This document shows, piece after piece, positions 22,430 through 34,652 of a DNA stretch of 64,000 nt. A program made the position numbers and the translations under genes. The notes beneath the pieces were generated by a model. The model ran no database searches. It worked only from the letters and a program-made list of their open reading frames with translations, and was not told where the DNA came from. Each line of letters starts with the position of its first letter. The first letter of the stretch is position 1. The DNA comes from Isoetes taiwanensis (taxonomy: Eukaryota > Streptophyta > Lycopodiopsida > Isoetales > Isoetaceae), in assembly GCA_021234155.1 (NCBI GenBank), contig JAJEKV010000096.1, forward strand, positions 3,719,678 to 3,783,677. Direction: 5' to 3'.

Positions 22430-25044
22430 ATGATTCACCCGATGGCTATGATTCCGGCATCTTTTGGAAACCCTAGTTGCATTTGTGTGGATCAAACAAC
22501 TGCATTTTGGACGCCCGAAAAGGTAGACCCTAAAGCTGTCTTGTTTCCTTTGATCTTTTTTGCATTCTTTTGCCTTTATCCGGCTCATGCATGCTTCTTT
22601 TTGTAGGCCAAAATGAGGTTTGCAAGCACTATTGAGGAATTTCAGGTTTATAGATTGCTTCCAAATGAAGGCAGAGATCCAGAAACTTTAACTTGGGCTG
22701 ATTGCCCCACATCTGATTTTCTTAGTGTGTGGAATCGTGAAGTGAAAGACAATAAGATCAAGCTCCACCAGGTGAGGCCAGAATTTGCAGATGATTTGCA
22801 TGATTTGGTACACAAGGTTTATCAGAAAGGCTTAAAAAATAAGGAAGCTAGGACAGTCTTTGCTAGAGCTTTTGCATGGCAGCATACTCCAATGGCACTT
22901 GCTCATCCTGCTAAATTTATAGTGAATTGGGCTAGATTTGCATGGAATAGAATGCGACTTTAAAGAGAGAAATACCCAAAAAAAAAACTGATATGGAAGA
23001 AATAAATTTGAAGAATGTTTCTTTCGCTATTTCATCTTTAGAGGCAGACTTAAATGTCCTGAATGATGCACTTGCTTTATTAGAGCTTGAACTCAAAGAA
23101 AAGCAAACTAAATTGGTCAGTGTGAATGGAATTTTGCAAGGGTATGACCTTGCAGCTACATCAATTTCATTAGATATACGGGAAATTAAGAACGATCTAC
23201 AAAGCTTGAAAGAGATTTGCCCAGATGAAGATGCAGCTTTGAAGCAAAAATCTGATGAAGAATGTGCACTAGGTCTTTCCTTGTTCACCATTTTGAAGAA
23301 AAAACAGGAGGCAGACATTCGGCCAGATATAGAAGCACAGATAAGACGGCTACGTGCATTAATTACTTATAAGCAGGAAAAGCAAGATGATCTGAAAACC
23401 AAACTAGCAAACCTGCAACATTTGAGGTCTTCATTCCTTACCACCACATTGATCAGGCCTTCTCCTGGAAATTGGACTATTGTTGACGATACAAGTGGAT
23501 GTGTACTTTGTGGCATGGCATTTAGTATCAATTTTGCCATGCATGTACAGCTCCAATGTGGACACAAGTTCCATTTATGGTGCTTTTAGAAGTGCATGCA
23601 GAACTTGCAATGTAATGTTTGCAACCTAGAGCTGCCAACAGACTTGTATTCGGAGCTGGGTTACGTAAATTTTGTACCTAACGTGGAGGATGAAGAAGAT
23701 ACTGAGACTGTGGCCACTAAAGGTACATGTAGTCATATTAACGATGAAGTTGTTGAATCTCCTCAGAAATTACCAGTAAAGAGACGTCCACAAACTCGAT
23801 CCATGACAAGCCCTTTGAAAGGTTAGTTTAATATTTCATATATGTTCAATAGCTGGATTATTTAATTGAAAGTATGCAGGAAAAGAAAAACAACACAAAC
23901 GGTTGAAGAAATCACAAGGAGAGAACGAGGGATTTGCTGAAAACGAAGACGCTGATTTGGAGCAGCGAGGTTTGAGTAAGTGTTTAGTATTTAGCTTGGT
24001 ATTTTTTTGCATTTGTACTAAGACATATTAAGCAGGTGTGGAAGATAATACGAGAGGTCTGGAAGCTAAAGTTACTCAAATAGGTAAGCTGCCTTCCCCT
24101 AAAATTTCACTATGCAGACTAGTGTTTCAGACTAAGATAAATTGCAGGAGAAGAAATTATAGGGGTCGAAGAAGTTCCACCCGATGAAGCTCCAATAGAG
24201 CAAGAACCACCTGATGAAGCTCCAACGGAGCAGGAACCACTTGATCAAGCTCCACCACATGTGAAAGTTGGAAGAAAGGGCGTACCAAAACACTTCAGAC
24301 CTCCAAATATTTCTGATGCACCTGCTACAAGACAGAAGCAAAGAAAGGTAAAGAAGCCAAGGGTTAATCAGAGGAAAAAGAAAGCTGCAAACACTGAAAA
24401 ACCTATGGACTCTCAACCGACTGCTCCTGCTAGCATGAAGAATACTTCGGATGCAACAACAATTGCTGCTGTAAGCACTGAAAATACAGTAGGTCAGTAG
24501 AGAACACATTGATGTTTTATTTCAAAACTTCTAGTACATTAGCATGTAATTTAAAACTATTGTGAATGGCAGGTACAGGTTGCTCGAATCAAGCAGAGTC
24601 TTGGAACTCTAGCCAAATAAAGAAGTTATGGTTTCCAACCCAGGTAGCTAATTGGCCATGCACGAACTAGAATCCTATTGGCTTTACAAATCAATTCACA
24701 ACTTTACCTCTGAAAGTCCACTTTTACATGGTATAGACCCTATCTTACCTTCTGCTGCTGCAGCCGATGAAATTCAATCTCCCCTACATGGTCACAGTTC
24801 ACCTTTGCATGCTCCAGACCGTATCATGCCTTCTGCTACAGCTGATGAAATTCAATCTCCCATCCGTGGTGGCAGTTTGCTCTTGCATGTTCCAGACCCT
24901 ATCGTGCCTTTTGCTACAGCTGATGAAATTCAATCTCCCGTCTGTGGTGGCGGTCCACATTTGCCTGCAAATGAATCTGATACGGAATCAGATGAAGATG
25001 GAGACATGACTCTGAAGCAATTTACAAAGAACATCGGCTGTTAA
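22430..25044 (+). pseudogene. coiled-coil/RING protein gene of transposon locus A
   Basis: Predicted exons: 22430-22522 (ATG at 22430, in phase with the next), 22607-23821, 23880-23975, 24036-24083, 24148-about 24490, then later short exons to 25044; all introns checked are GT-AG and short. The product has an N-terminal part (VWNREVKDNKI, ARTVFARAFAW), a long coiled coil, then a RING-like finger: C-x2-C, C-x-H-x2-H-x2-C, and CNVC. A TAG at 23587-23589 falls between the sixth and seventh metal ligands, and a frameshift near 22955-22985 lies by a ten-A run. The tail has PDEAPxEQEP repeats, a basic GRKGVPKHFRP stretch and three units ending ADEIQSP, then an acidic end. RING proteins are usually ubiquitin ligases; here the role is unknown. 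A paralogue lies at 51185-53100. Confidence 0.75.
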
Positions 25045-25146
25045 TTTACTCAGTTAAAGTATGCTAGTGCATGTATCTTTTGGCTGCGAAATGTCACTAC
25101 TGTAAAGAAATAAGACAAACCCGATGTAAATCCATCCAATTTTGCT

Positions 25147-25205
25147 GCCCTGATGTTTATAGTGCTGCCCTGATGTTTATAGTGCTGCCCTCATGTTTAT
25201 AGTGC
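25147..25205. repeat. 20-bp tandem repeat, three units
   Basis: TGCTGCCCTGATGTTTATAG is repeated three times in the spacer between the two genes of locus A. A second small repeat, ACTTCACTTCAATCTGCAT, occurs at 25745-25785. Otherwise 25050-26170 shows no gene. Confidence 0.9.
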
Positions 25206-26179
25206 TCTATAATACACTTGTTAGTGCAAGAAATGCCTTGTTTTGACCTAGTTGGTCATTTGACTAATATGCCATATATTTGGTTGAATCAAATTTTGGA
25301 TTTTGAAAACAGTCTGACAGATAAGTGCTGAAAGTGCAAAATAATGCAGTTGTCTTTTTTGGCAGGGAAACTATGTTTTGTATTATGCTTGGTTCACTGG
25401 TTAAAGATGAGCAAGGCATGACCTGCAGCTTTATATGATCTGTATGCTGTTATTCTATATTGCAAAACAGGGGAAATGAAGGAACCGGCCTGTATGCCTA
25501 ATCGCTACCCAGATGTTTTGTATGAATGTCCCAAAGCCAAAGATTCGGTTATGAACTGTTGTGTTGAACAGTACTTGGGTCATACCCAAATGAACAGTGG
25601 TTTGGACTTGAACCATTAAATATGCATTTTGTTTTTTAGTTTAGGGCCAAGTTGCCTGAAAATGAAGTGTATTCGACTAAAACAACATTTCCTCTTGCAA
25701 TCAAACTGTATATAAGTTGTGCCATCGATAAGGGAAACTTCACTTCACTTCAATCTGCATACTTCACTTCAATCTGCATACTTCACATAAAATTTTCAAA
25801 CTCACTTTAGGCAAAATATTTGTAAACTATGTAAAAGGAAAATAGTATTGCTTTTGTCAAGGACACGTCCTTGGATAGTTTTTAAGAACTATTGGTATGC
25901 ACTTGACTCAAGGCAAACATTGAGTTATTACAATTGAAATGGAATTTCTGAGAGCTCCAATGAATTGCTTGGCTTGTTTTCTAATCACATTTAAAGTGCA
26001 AGCTGTATTTTGTGCTTTATGTTCCCTAAGAAGGCTTAATTACAAGAGTTGCTGAAGGTTTTGCTTAAGGCATTTCTCTAAAAAACCTTAACTCTCTGAG
26101 CAATCAATTTTTCTAAAGGTCAGTTCTCTTATATAGGTTCAAATTGCAAACAGATAGCCTTCTATTTTTGTGAACAAGC

Positions 26180-27239
26180 TTAAAGCATAAAAATAGTCTT
26201 CTTGGGCATTCTATCAAAGACAACCTTTGCATCTAGGGCACTACCGCACTTGCCATACATGTTAACGATAGCTGTCTCAACAATAATGTCCGGCACAATT
26301 CCATTACACAACCTGCAGGCATGTATCCATCGGCATTCCAAAAGATCTGCAAGACAAGCGTAAGCATGAAGCATGCATACAAATGGTACATTATCCAAGT
26401 TATCTGTACAAGCTGTCACCATAATGTTCCAAGATATAAAATTTCTTTTTACCATGTTCTGAAACATAATGTAAACATTGTCTAAGTATTTACATTTAGC
26501 ATACATATTGAGAAGAGCGTTTCCCACAATGATATATAGTTCATATCCTTCTTTTATAACATAAGCATGCATTCTCTTCCCTTCTTCCAAGTCTGACAGA
26601 CCACCACATGCATTGATAACGCTCACAAATGTCACCTTGCTTGTCTTCAATCCCTCATCTTGCATTTGTATAAAAACATTAACAGCATCAACATTGTGCC
26701 CATTCTGAACATATGAAGCATGGCATTCCAGGAAACAATATCTCTTTCCTGCATCTCGTTGAAGAGTTTGTGTGCATCTTTTAGACTTCCACATTTGCCA
26801 TACATTTCAACAAGAGCAGTTGCAACAATTATGTTTGATTCAAGCCCAAATGCCATAATGCACCTATGCTGGTCTGTCACTTTCTAAACTCGCAGCCCCA
26901 TTGAAAACAGCAACAATTGTGTTCCATGATCATATTATCAAACAAGCTGTATCTTCTAAGCTGTATCTTCTGCCACCATTCAGGATGTTCTAAAATCTGA
27001 GAATGAACAAGCTTACCTCGGGGAAGAATTTTATTATTGGTACACCATCGCAATAGCAATATAGTAGTATATGGTACTTCATGATCTGGCTCACATTTCT
27101 GAGATATGTCCTTGCTTTGCAGTGTAATTTCCTTGCTTTTGCAACATGGTACTCCAAATGAGACAGGCTGCATTGAGAAATTATGACAATATTTGGCTCC
27201 TCCAGGGATGGATGTAACTGTAATGGCCATGTAGGGCAA
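26180..27239 (-). pseudogene. PPR gene fragment
   Basis: Three displaced minus-strand frames (26877-27239, 26647-26880, 26180-26794) carry PPR motifs: VATALVEMYGKCGSLKDAHKLF, then IVSWNAML, TFVSVINACGGLSDLEEGKRM, NALLNMYAKCKYL and IVNMYGKCGSALDAKVVFDRM. Two frameshifts separate them, and neither N- nor C-terminal ends are present. Intact proteins of this class act on organelle RNA. The fragment sits between the coiled-coil/RING gene and the transposase gene of locus A and has no counterpart in element B, so it was probably added to locus A alone. Confidence 0.85.
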
Positions 27240-27372
27240 TGTACTATTTTTTACCTGTGATAAACAAGATACCTGCCAACTTCACCTGTGAAACAATCAT
27301 CTGCATTTCCCTGCCAAAATAATAAGAATGAATTACAAGAAATTGAAAAGCCAGAAATCACAACATGTTCAC

Positions 27373-30300
27373 TACAAACCTGAACTACTTTTGGATTTAG
27401 GGTTCCTTCCAACTGTCTTAGACTTCACTCCAACTGCCTTCTTCTTCCCAACCTTCTTCTTTCCAACTGCCTTTTTTCTAGCTATTACCTTCTTCCGCAC
27501 AGCATTTAGAATGTCCTCTCTTCTTTCAACTATTTTCTAGCTTGTCTTGGAACTGCCAAGGGCTATAATGTCTCAGAATCTGGTGGTGGCAAGGAATCCA
27601 TGATATGCTCATGTGCTGCTAGAGGTAAATGGTACACATTATCTTCACCTAAATCAGCAAGTAACTCTACGTTTGCAGATATTACGAGATGTGAATAGCA
27701 ATTCACATCTGGCATATGGCTTAACAACTCGTATCTACCTTCACCAATATACTTGTAGGACTTGCCGGTTAGAATGACCTCTTGTCTACTGAATTTTGAT
27801 CCCCACTGATCCTTGAATGCTATTTCTACCATGTGCTTAGCTTCGGTGCATTTTACAATCCAGAAATCAACATTCTCTGCATTGTTGGCTTCTGCATTAA
27901 TGGCAAAATTGTCTCCAACTTGTACAAGTTCTGCTTTCCACTGGTTATCTCCTTCATATTGCACATGAGTGACTGGTGTATCCTCCTGCATTATCTCAGG
28001 CTTCAATTCAGAATATGTATAACGTTTCAATCTCTTTATGTGCTTGCACCTATTCCATAATCCCATCCAGCAACTAGTACAAAAGCAAAATAGAGGTCTG
28101 TGGGCCACCATGGTAGGTCTATTTTGGCAGATTGGCCTGATGGTATGAATGTTTTTTGTGCCCTTCAAGGTGTCACAGTCATATGTCACTTCCCTGCACA
28201 CCTCACCTAACTTTATAAGCCAAAATACCCTGTGCAGGACATTGATCACAATTAGTAAAACGCACACACATACAAGCATGTTTGTGAAGTCCTAGAATTT
28301 GATCATACCTACTGATTAAAGTGTCTTTGACACCTCTTTTCACTTGGAAATACCAAATCAAGAATTGTACAACATCCTCCGCATTCCTTAGAGGTGCGCC
28401 GTCCCTCTTTAACATTTCACTTGTAAGTATCCTCTTTATGACGGCACCAGCACCGTCATGCTCTCCCTTGCCATGGCAAGATGCAAAGAAATTCCATGAA
28501 ATCTTTATTGCATTAGATTGATAAAATCTTCCTAAGTGATAGAAGGCCCTGGAGGACTTGAACTGCGTTGCGCAACCATCAGACCAAAATACATGATTTG
28601 AATAGCATATACCTTTTTCCTTCAAGTAGTTGGCATGCTTCTGGAGGCAGTGTTGTACGAATAAGCTATCATGCTTTCGATCGTCTGATATGTAAAAGTG
28701 GGTCTCTTTCACCAACTTACGATCGCCAATTAGAAGGTTTGGAGTCTCGTCTTTCTTTGCATGTCTGTAAGTAATGTGCACTAGTATAGAACATTGATCA
28801 TTCCTCCAATGCATTGTCTGGATTTCCTGCTGAATTTTGAACGTATAGTTTTCTGCGAAGTCTATAACAGATACAACAGTATCCTTTGGGAATGTTTGCA
28901 AACATTCCTTAAACTGGTCTGCCTGCCACCTTGCCGTATAGTTATGGGGAATGAATTGTTTGATAACTGCATCAGCATGCTCCATAAATTCATGTAATGA
29001 TGTGCTCTTGTAAGCCAACTTCATAACGTCCTTCGTGGTGACTACTGGCTTCCCCCCTTTGCTTGTATCCTTTATATAGGTTTCTGTTGTCTGCAATATA
29101 AGAGCAAATTTGATGTTGCCTTTCTTAAATACCCAACATGCCAGCATATTACCTTGCAGGAGAAACATTTACTCTTATTTATCCTAAACTTATCCCTGGC
29201 TATAATTTACTTGCCTACCCTGTATGCATGTCTTATCCCTATGCAGGCCATAATTTACTTGGCTACCCGATATGCAGTCTTATCCCTAACCTCGTGTAAG
29301 CAACACTTACAAAGAGAACCCCATCAATACTTAAGCACATGCAACACTTACAGCAGCAACCCCATCAATACTTAAGCACATGCAACACTTACAGCAGCAA
29401 CCCCATCAATACTTAAGCACATGCAACCTTATAAGATCAAATAACCTATACTGAACTAGTGAAAGCACTCGCACCCTCCATAGCAACATTTAAACCACCA
29501 CAAGATAAATTAAATCATCTCTTCATGGCTAATCTAAACTATATCAAATAAAAGTCATAATCAAATTAATGTCAATCAAAGCATGCAACTAATGGAATGC
29601 TAACCTTCTCGAAGTTCTTCCAATCAAGCTTAATTGACTTGCGCTTCTCTTTGGGACATCTTTGGAATGATTTCAGACCACAAGCATTGCAGTCCATGGT
29701 CAAACAAGTAGACTTATACCAACCTGCAGTTTCATCCTTAGGACACACCATAGTTTTCCACAACTATTGAAAGTATGATTGCTCGCTGCACATATTGGGC
29801 CTGGACCACAGACATCACATTTGCATGTACACCTAGAACCATGGGTGTTAGAATCTCGTCTTAGCTTGTTGATTGCCTGCCTAACAAATTCCATTCTCAT
29901 GTGGTATATGCAGCAACATGTTTCCCTCTCTTTAAGCCTTTTCACAAACTTGGGCTTCAAAGTCTCAAACAACCTGAGACCTATTTTCATCTCTGGATAT
30001 TGATGCTTAAATTTCTTATAAAATGTGACCTGAAATGTAATAAACAATATAAGATAGAGAGAAGCTTTTTATTGTGAAAACAAGGAAGCAATTACATACC
30101 TGACTCTCTTCCAAGTAATGAAGTGGCTGCAGGTTATACGGCTTAGCAATCTTATCACCGTTATTATTTCTTCTCAATTTCATAACCTGCCTTTTATTTG
30201 GACAGACCCTAGTTTCAGAAATCCAAAAGTTGTATACCTTTTTGCGATCTTCATCCGATAGCCGATCAGATCTGCATTTCCTTTTGAACATAGACCACGG

Positions 30301-30600
30301 GCCTCCAAATTCAGTAAACTTTCTCCTGTCCAATGCGGCATACACTGCCTTTCTCCTCATGTTCAAAACCTTTGCAACTGCTGTCCGGTTGGTAGATCCA
30401 TTAACAGCCATCATCAAGGTGGATGCCCGTGCTTGATTGATGTCCTGTGTTCTAGCACTTTATTAGCTTGAAGAGTGTCCTTCATATTCTCAACAACATG
30501 TTGGTATACTTGTAATTTCCTGTTTCCAATGATCCCAAACTCATGTAGGTGTTCGGCTGCCCTGGATATGATTTATTTTCTATCAGCAGGATGCCACAAG
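27373..30600 (-). pseudogene. DDE-type transposase of locus A
   Basis: Exons run leftward: about 30600-30100 (helix-turn-helix-like part NRTAVAKVLNMRRKAVYAAL, then GPWSMFKRK), 30029-about 29595 (FKHQYPEMKIGLRLFETLKP; cysteine-rich CTCKCDVCGPGPICAA; ACGLKSFQRCPKEKR), 29090-about 28305, and about 28225-27563. The third exon holds VSVIDFAENYTF, VFWSDGCATQFK and SCHGKGEHDGAGA: candidate catalytic D, D and E with 93 and 38 residues between them. The next exon has a C-x-C-x2-C...C cluster (FCFCTSCWMGLWNRC). A lysine-rich final piece (KKAVGKKKVGKKK) ends near 27373. One frameshift near 30455-30465 and one near 29760 break the frame; the 5' end is missing. It matches the 46.4-49.7 kb gene exon by exon. 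I cannot assign a superfamily. Confidence 0.75.
29300..29425. repeat. 41-bp tandem repeat, three units
   Basis: GCAACACTTACAGCAGCAAC plus CCCATCAATACTTAAGCACAT is repeated three times inside a transposase intron of locus A. A looser duplication with TAATTTACTTGGCTACCC precedes it at 29205-29285. Confidence 0.9.
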
Positions 30601-30672
30601 GCCCCCAATAAGTAACTCGCATTCATAATCATGATGGAAACCAGTATAAGGGTGGTTTTTAATACATGCAAC

Positions 30673-30887
30673 CAGGGCTCGAAAATAGCAATGTGCCTAA
30701 CCAGTAAAAATGCCGTTGGGTATTTGAGGCTACCGGAAAAAATATATATTAGTGCCTTTTCTAGTGTATTACGCCGGAAATTTTTTATTTCCTTGCCGGA
30801 AAATTGCCGGAATTTTTTTAGGACGACCGGAATTTAACACAAGTGGGCGGATTTTTAGGGGAGGAACTCCCCTATTTTCGAACCATG
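30673..30887. mobile_element. hAT-like MITE
   Basis: A 215-bp insert has terminal inverted repeats CAGGGCTCGAAAATAG and, at the other end, CATGGTTCGAAAATAG (14 of 16 matching). It is flanked by an exact 8-bp direct repeat CATGCAAC at 30665-30672 and 30888-30895. An 8-bp duplication and CAGGG-type ends are the signature of hAT elements. It has no coding capacity; the interior repeats CCGGAAATTTT-like motifs. It lies just outside the truncated 5' end of the locus A transposase. Confidence 0.85.
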
Positions 30888-30895
30888 CATGCAAC

Positions 30896-32150
30896 TCGTA
30901 ATGTCAATGAAAACTAGATGACTTTCATGGTTTTGTAATATCACTACTAGTTTGATCATAGTTCTTATACTAATTCTATGTCTTACACTAGTTTCTTAAA
31001 ATTATTGCTAGTTTAGGAGGTGATTTTTGAGCCTACATTGTTAATATTATAATCTATGATGATTTTACATACTGGTTAGCATGATCAGATACATGGTTTT
31101 AACCTAGTTTCAATCCTCCCAAGCTTTTTTTATTAGTTCAAGAACCATGTTTGATTTTGGAAGTGTGTTATATGTTTTTGGCACATGCTTATTTACTATG
31201 CATGTTAGCAGGCTATTATGTTGGTTTATGATATTGTTTTTTTATACACTTGTTTCAATCCTTAAAGTCATTATGAACTTTGAGCATAATTTCTTATATT
31301 AACTAGTAATTCCAACGATTATATCTATTTTTGCACTCCTTTTAGAGCATGATCCTTATTCGTAAAACTTAGGTTATGTACATTGACTTGTCTACTAGTT
31401 GCATGGTGTGGTCTATGTTTTCTACCATTATATGTAGCATAGTTTTATGTTGGGCCAAGTGTATATTTGTTCTTATAGTTGCCAATGCATTCTTTGTGGT
31501 ATAATATTTAGTATATCCATAGAGTGCACATTTTGTATGAAAGAGGATTTTGGATTATTTTAAGTGTTTATCATGCATAATTTAGAGGTTCCCTTGCATA
31601 ATTGGAGTGATGAGCAGCTCTAGAGGTATGGTGTAGATAATAACCCTTTTGCTACCAACATAAGATCCTTTTTTTAAACTCAAATAATATTCATACCCAT
31701 TGTACCATCTGGCAAAAGGCAATAGATGTTCGGGATTGGCGAACTTCACCTAGGCAGCAACTTAGAATAAAACATGCTTCACTTTCATGCAATAAAGAGT
31801 TACGAGAAATGCAAAAGCAATCTTGAATTCAAAGCATGATCCTAATTGCATATATTCACATTATATTAACTTCTAGTCGCCAATAAATCATATGAGCTCT
31901 ATGAACAACAATTTTCCTTGGCACTGTTTCATTCGATCGATTGATAAGGACCTATATTTAGCTATAAGTATCAATGGTCATATGAGCACCAACGATTTTC
32001 TCATGAAATTGCTAGGTCAAATATGCATGAGCATTCATTCATTAAAGAAATTCGCTAGATCAAAGATTCATGAACACGCAATCGTTGACCTTCAAGTCTA
32101 GAATCGCATCATAAATATATGACTTTGTTATTTTTTTAAACCAGGAATGC
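30896..32150. other. AT-rich stretch without genes
   Basis: Strongly AT-rich sequence with no frame above about 70 codons and no recognisable motif. Confidence 0.6.
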
Positions 32151-32236
32151 AAGCCATTCAATATAGTGGCGACAACTCAGATGTTTTTTTTTTAACCATT
32201 ATAAATATGAGCCATTTAACATAGTGGCGACACAAT

Positions 32237-34652
32237 TGCCTCCCTTCGAACCCTCGAGGAAACCCTGCACGCAAGCTCTCAGCCACTTCAAAGGCAGGGA
32301 GGGCTGCCAAAATGCAAACCCTACAGATTTTGTAGGGTTTAAGTATCGGGAAGCTGCTCCATCTGCTAATCCCACCGTTCAAATGGTAGCTCATGTCCCA
32401 AGAAACATTTTCAAAAAGAAAAAATGGCCATCCCCGCACGGGATGTATAAGCGCCAAATTTCCCCTTTAAGGACGTATATAGGCGCATCTAGCGGGAAAT
32501 GAAGGGTCGCCCCAGTTCGGTTGTTCCAGTGAGCTTGAAATGCGGTTTTGTCTTTGTATATGAGTTCAAAGCATTCAGTTTACTCCAAAACCAACCAGTA
32601 GGAATAACAGAGCCAAACTCGACTCGCCATGGGCAATTAACTAGTGGACCCTTCGCTCAACATATGCTCCCTGCCTAGTGCACGAGTCTAATAAACATAG
32701 CATGTACTCGATAATTCGAACTTTTGCTCGATCTTCTACTCCTCAAACGTGTGTCCTAGATTAACTCTGCTTCTCTGGATGCAACACCGCACTGGTATTG
32801 TCGTTCCGTGGCTTCTGGCATGCTCGGGTCACGATGTCCGGGCTTGGAACACGACATCAGGTCTAAGCAGGTTTGGAACTGGTGCCTGGAAGGGCTTTTA
32901 TTGTTCTCCCTCCCTTCGAACCCTTGAGGAAACCCTGCACGCAAGCTCTCAGCCACTTCAAAGGCAGGGAGGGCTGCCAAAACGCAAACCCTACAGATTT
33001 TGTAGGATTTAAGTATCGGGATACCAAAGCTGCTCCATCTGCTAATCCCACCATTCAAATGGTAGCTCATGTCCCAAGAAACGTCTTCGAAAAGAAAAAA
33101 TGGCCATCCTCCGCACGGATGTGCCAAGCCCCAAATTTCCCCCTTTCCGACGTATATAGGCGCACGATGGGGAAATGAAGGGTCGCCCCAGTTCGGTTGT
33201 TCCAGTGAGCTTGAAATGCGGTTTTGACTTCGTATATGAGTTCAAAGAATCCAGTTTACTCCAAAACCAACCAGTAGAAACAACAGACCCAAACTCGACT
33301 CGCCATGGGCAACTAGTGGACCTTTCGCTCAACATATGCTCCCTGCCTAGTGCACTAGTCTAATAAACATAGCATGTACTCAATAATTCGAACTTTTGCT
33401 CGATCTTCTACTCGTCAAACATGTGTCCTAGGGTAACTCTGCTCCTCTGGATGGAACACCGCACTGGTATTGTCGTTCCGTGCCTTCTGGCATGCTCGAG
33501 GTCACGATGTCCGGGCTTGGAACACGACATCAGGTCTAAGCAGGTTTGGAACTGGTGCCTGGAAGGGCTTTTATTGTTCTCCCTCCCTTCGAACCCTTGA
33601 GGAAACCCTGCACGCAAGCTCTCAGCCAATTCAAAGGCAGGGAGGGCTGCCAAAACGCAAACCCTACAGATTTTGTAGGGTTTAAGTATCGGGATACCAA
33701 AGGTGCTCCATCTGCTAATCCCACCGTTCAAATGGTAGCTCATGTCCCAAGAAACGTCTTCGAAAAGAAAAAATGGCCATCCCCTGCGCGGACGTGCCAA
33801 GCCCCAAATTTTCCCCTTTCCGACGTATATAGGTGCACAACGGGGAAATGAAGGGTCGCCCCAGTTCGGTTGTTCCAGTGAGCTTGAAATGTGATTTTGT
33901 CTTCGTATATGAGTTCAAAGCATCCAATTTACTCCAAAACCAACCAGTAGGAACAACAGAGCCAAACTCGACTCGCCATGGGCAACTAACTAGTGGACCT
34001 TTCGCTCAACATATGCTCCCTGCCTAGTGCACTAGTCTAATAAACATAGCATGTACTCGATAATTCGAACTTCTGCTCGATCTTCTACTCCTCAAACATG
34101 TGTCCTAGGATAACTCTGCTCCTCTGGATGCAACACTGCACTGGTATTGTCGTTCCGTGCCTTCTGGCATGCTCGGGGTCACGATGTCCGGGCTTGGAAC
34201 ACGACATCATGTCTAAGCAGGTTTGGAACTGGTGCCTAGAAGGGCTTTTATTGTTCTCCCTCCCTTCGAACCCTTGAGGAAACCCTGCATGCAAGCTCTC
34301 AGCCACTTCAAAGGCAGGGAGGGCTGCCAAAACGCAAACCCTACAGATTTTGTAGGGTTTAAGTATCGGGATACCAAAGCTGCTCCATCTGCTAATCCCA
34401 CCGTTCAAATGGTAGCCCATGTCCCAAGAAACGTATTCGAAAAGAAAAAATGGCCATCTTCCGCACGGATGTGCCAAGTCCCAAATTTCCCCCTTTCCGA
34501 CGTATATAGGCGCACGACGGGGAAATGAAGGGTCGCCCCAGTTCGGCTGGTCCAGTGAGCTTGAAATGCGGTTTTGACTTCGTATATGAGTTCAAAGCAT
34601 ACTCCAGGGACCAACTAGTAGGACCAACATATAGCCAAGCTCGACTCGCCAT
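32237..34652. repeat. tandem array, about 675-bp units, 3.6 copies
   Basis: Units are set by the recurring CTCCCTTCGAACCC (about 32237, 32909, 33582, 34257) and GGGTCGCCCCAGTTCGG (about 32505, 33180, 33852, 34529), giving periods of 672-677 bp. Copies are over 90 percent alike by eye. Each holds AAACCCTACA paired with TGTAGGGTTT, a TATATA box, and the same downstream sequence. Both strands have open frames of 60-130 codons in each unit; these co-vary with the repeat and look incidental. The first unit is truncated on its left and the last on its right. It may be a young satellite or a tandem set of small RNA genes; I cannot tell which. Confidence 0.9.
32316..32481 (+). promoter_or_regulatory. 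promoter-like block in each 675-bp unit
   Basis: AAACCCTACA and TGTAGGGTTT (32316-32340) form a perfect 10-bp stem around a 5-base loop; each arm contains the plant telobox AAACCCTA. About 135 bp downstream is TATATA (32476-32481). The same pair recurs at 32986-33010 with 33153-33158, 33659-33683 with 33826-33831, and 34336-34360 with 34503-34508; the second unit has one change in its stem. Teloboxes beside TATA boxes occur in plant promoters of ribosomal and translation genes (established). Activity here is inferred. Confidence 0.4.

Noticed and set aside
23587..23589. Stop codons in the RING genes might be repaired by U-to-C RNA editing, which is common in ferns.
   Set aside because: Such editing is known from organelle transcripts. 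These are nuclear, transposon-borne genes that also have frameshifts and a broken splice donor, so plain decay explains them better.
32760..32905. The part of each 0.67-kb unit with GGATGCAACACC and TCTAAGCAGG recalls 5S rRNA.
   Set aside because: Only a few short words agree; the internal control region and overall pairing of 5S rRNA are not there.
32756..33800. Long overlapping frames on both strands of the 0.67-kb repeat.
   Set aside because: They recur because the DNA repeats. Start and end points shift between units and no motif is recognisable.
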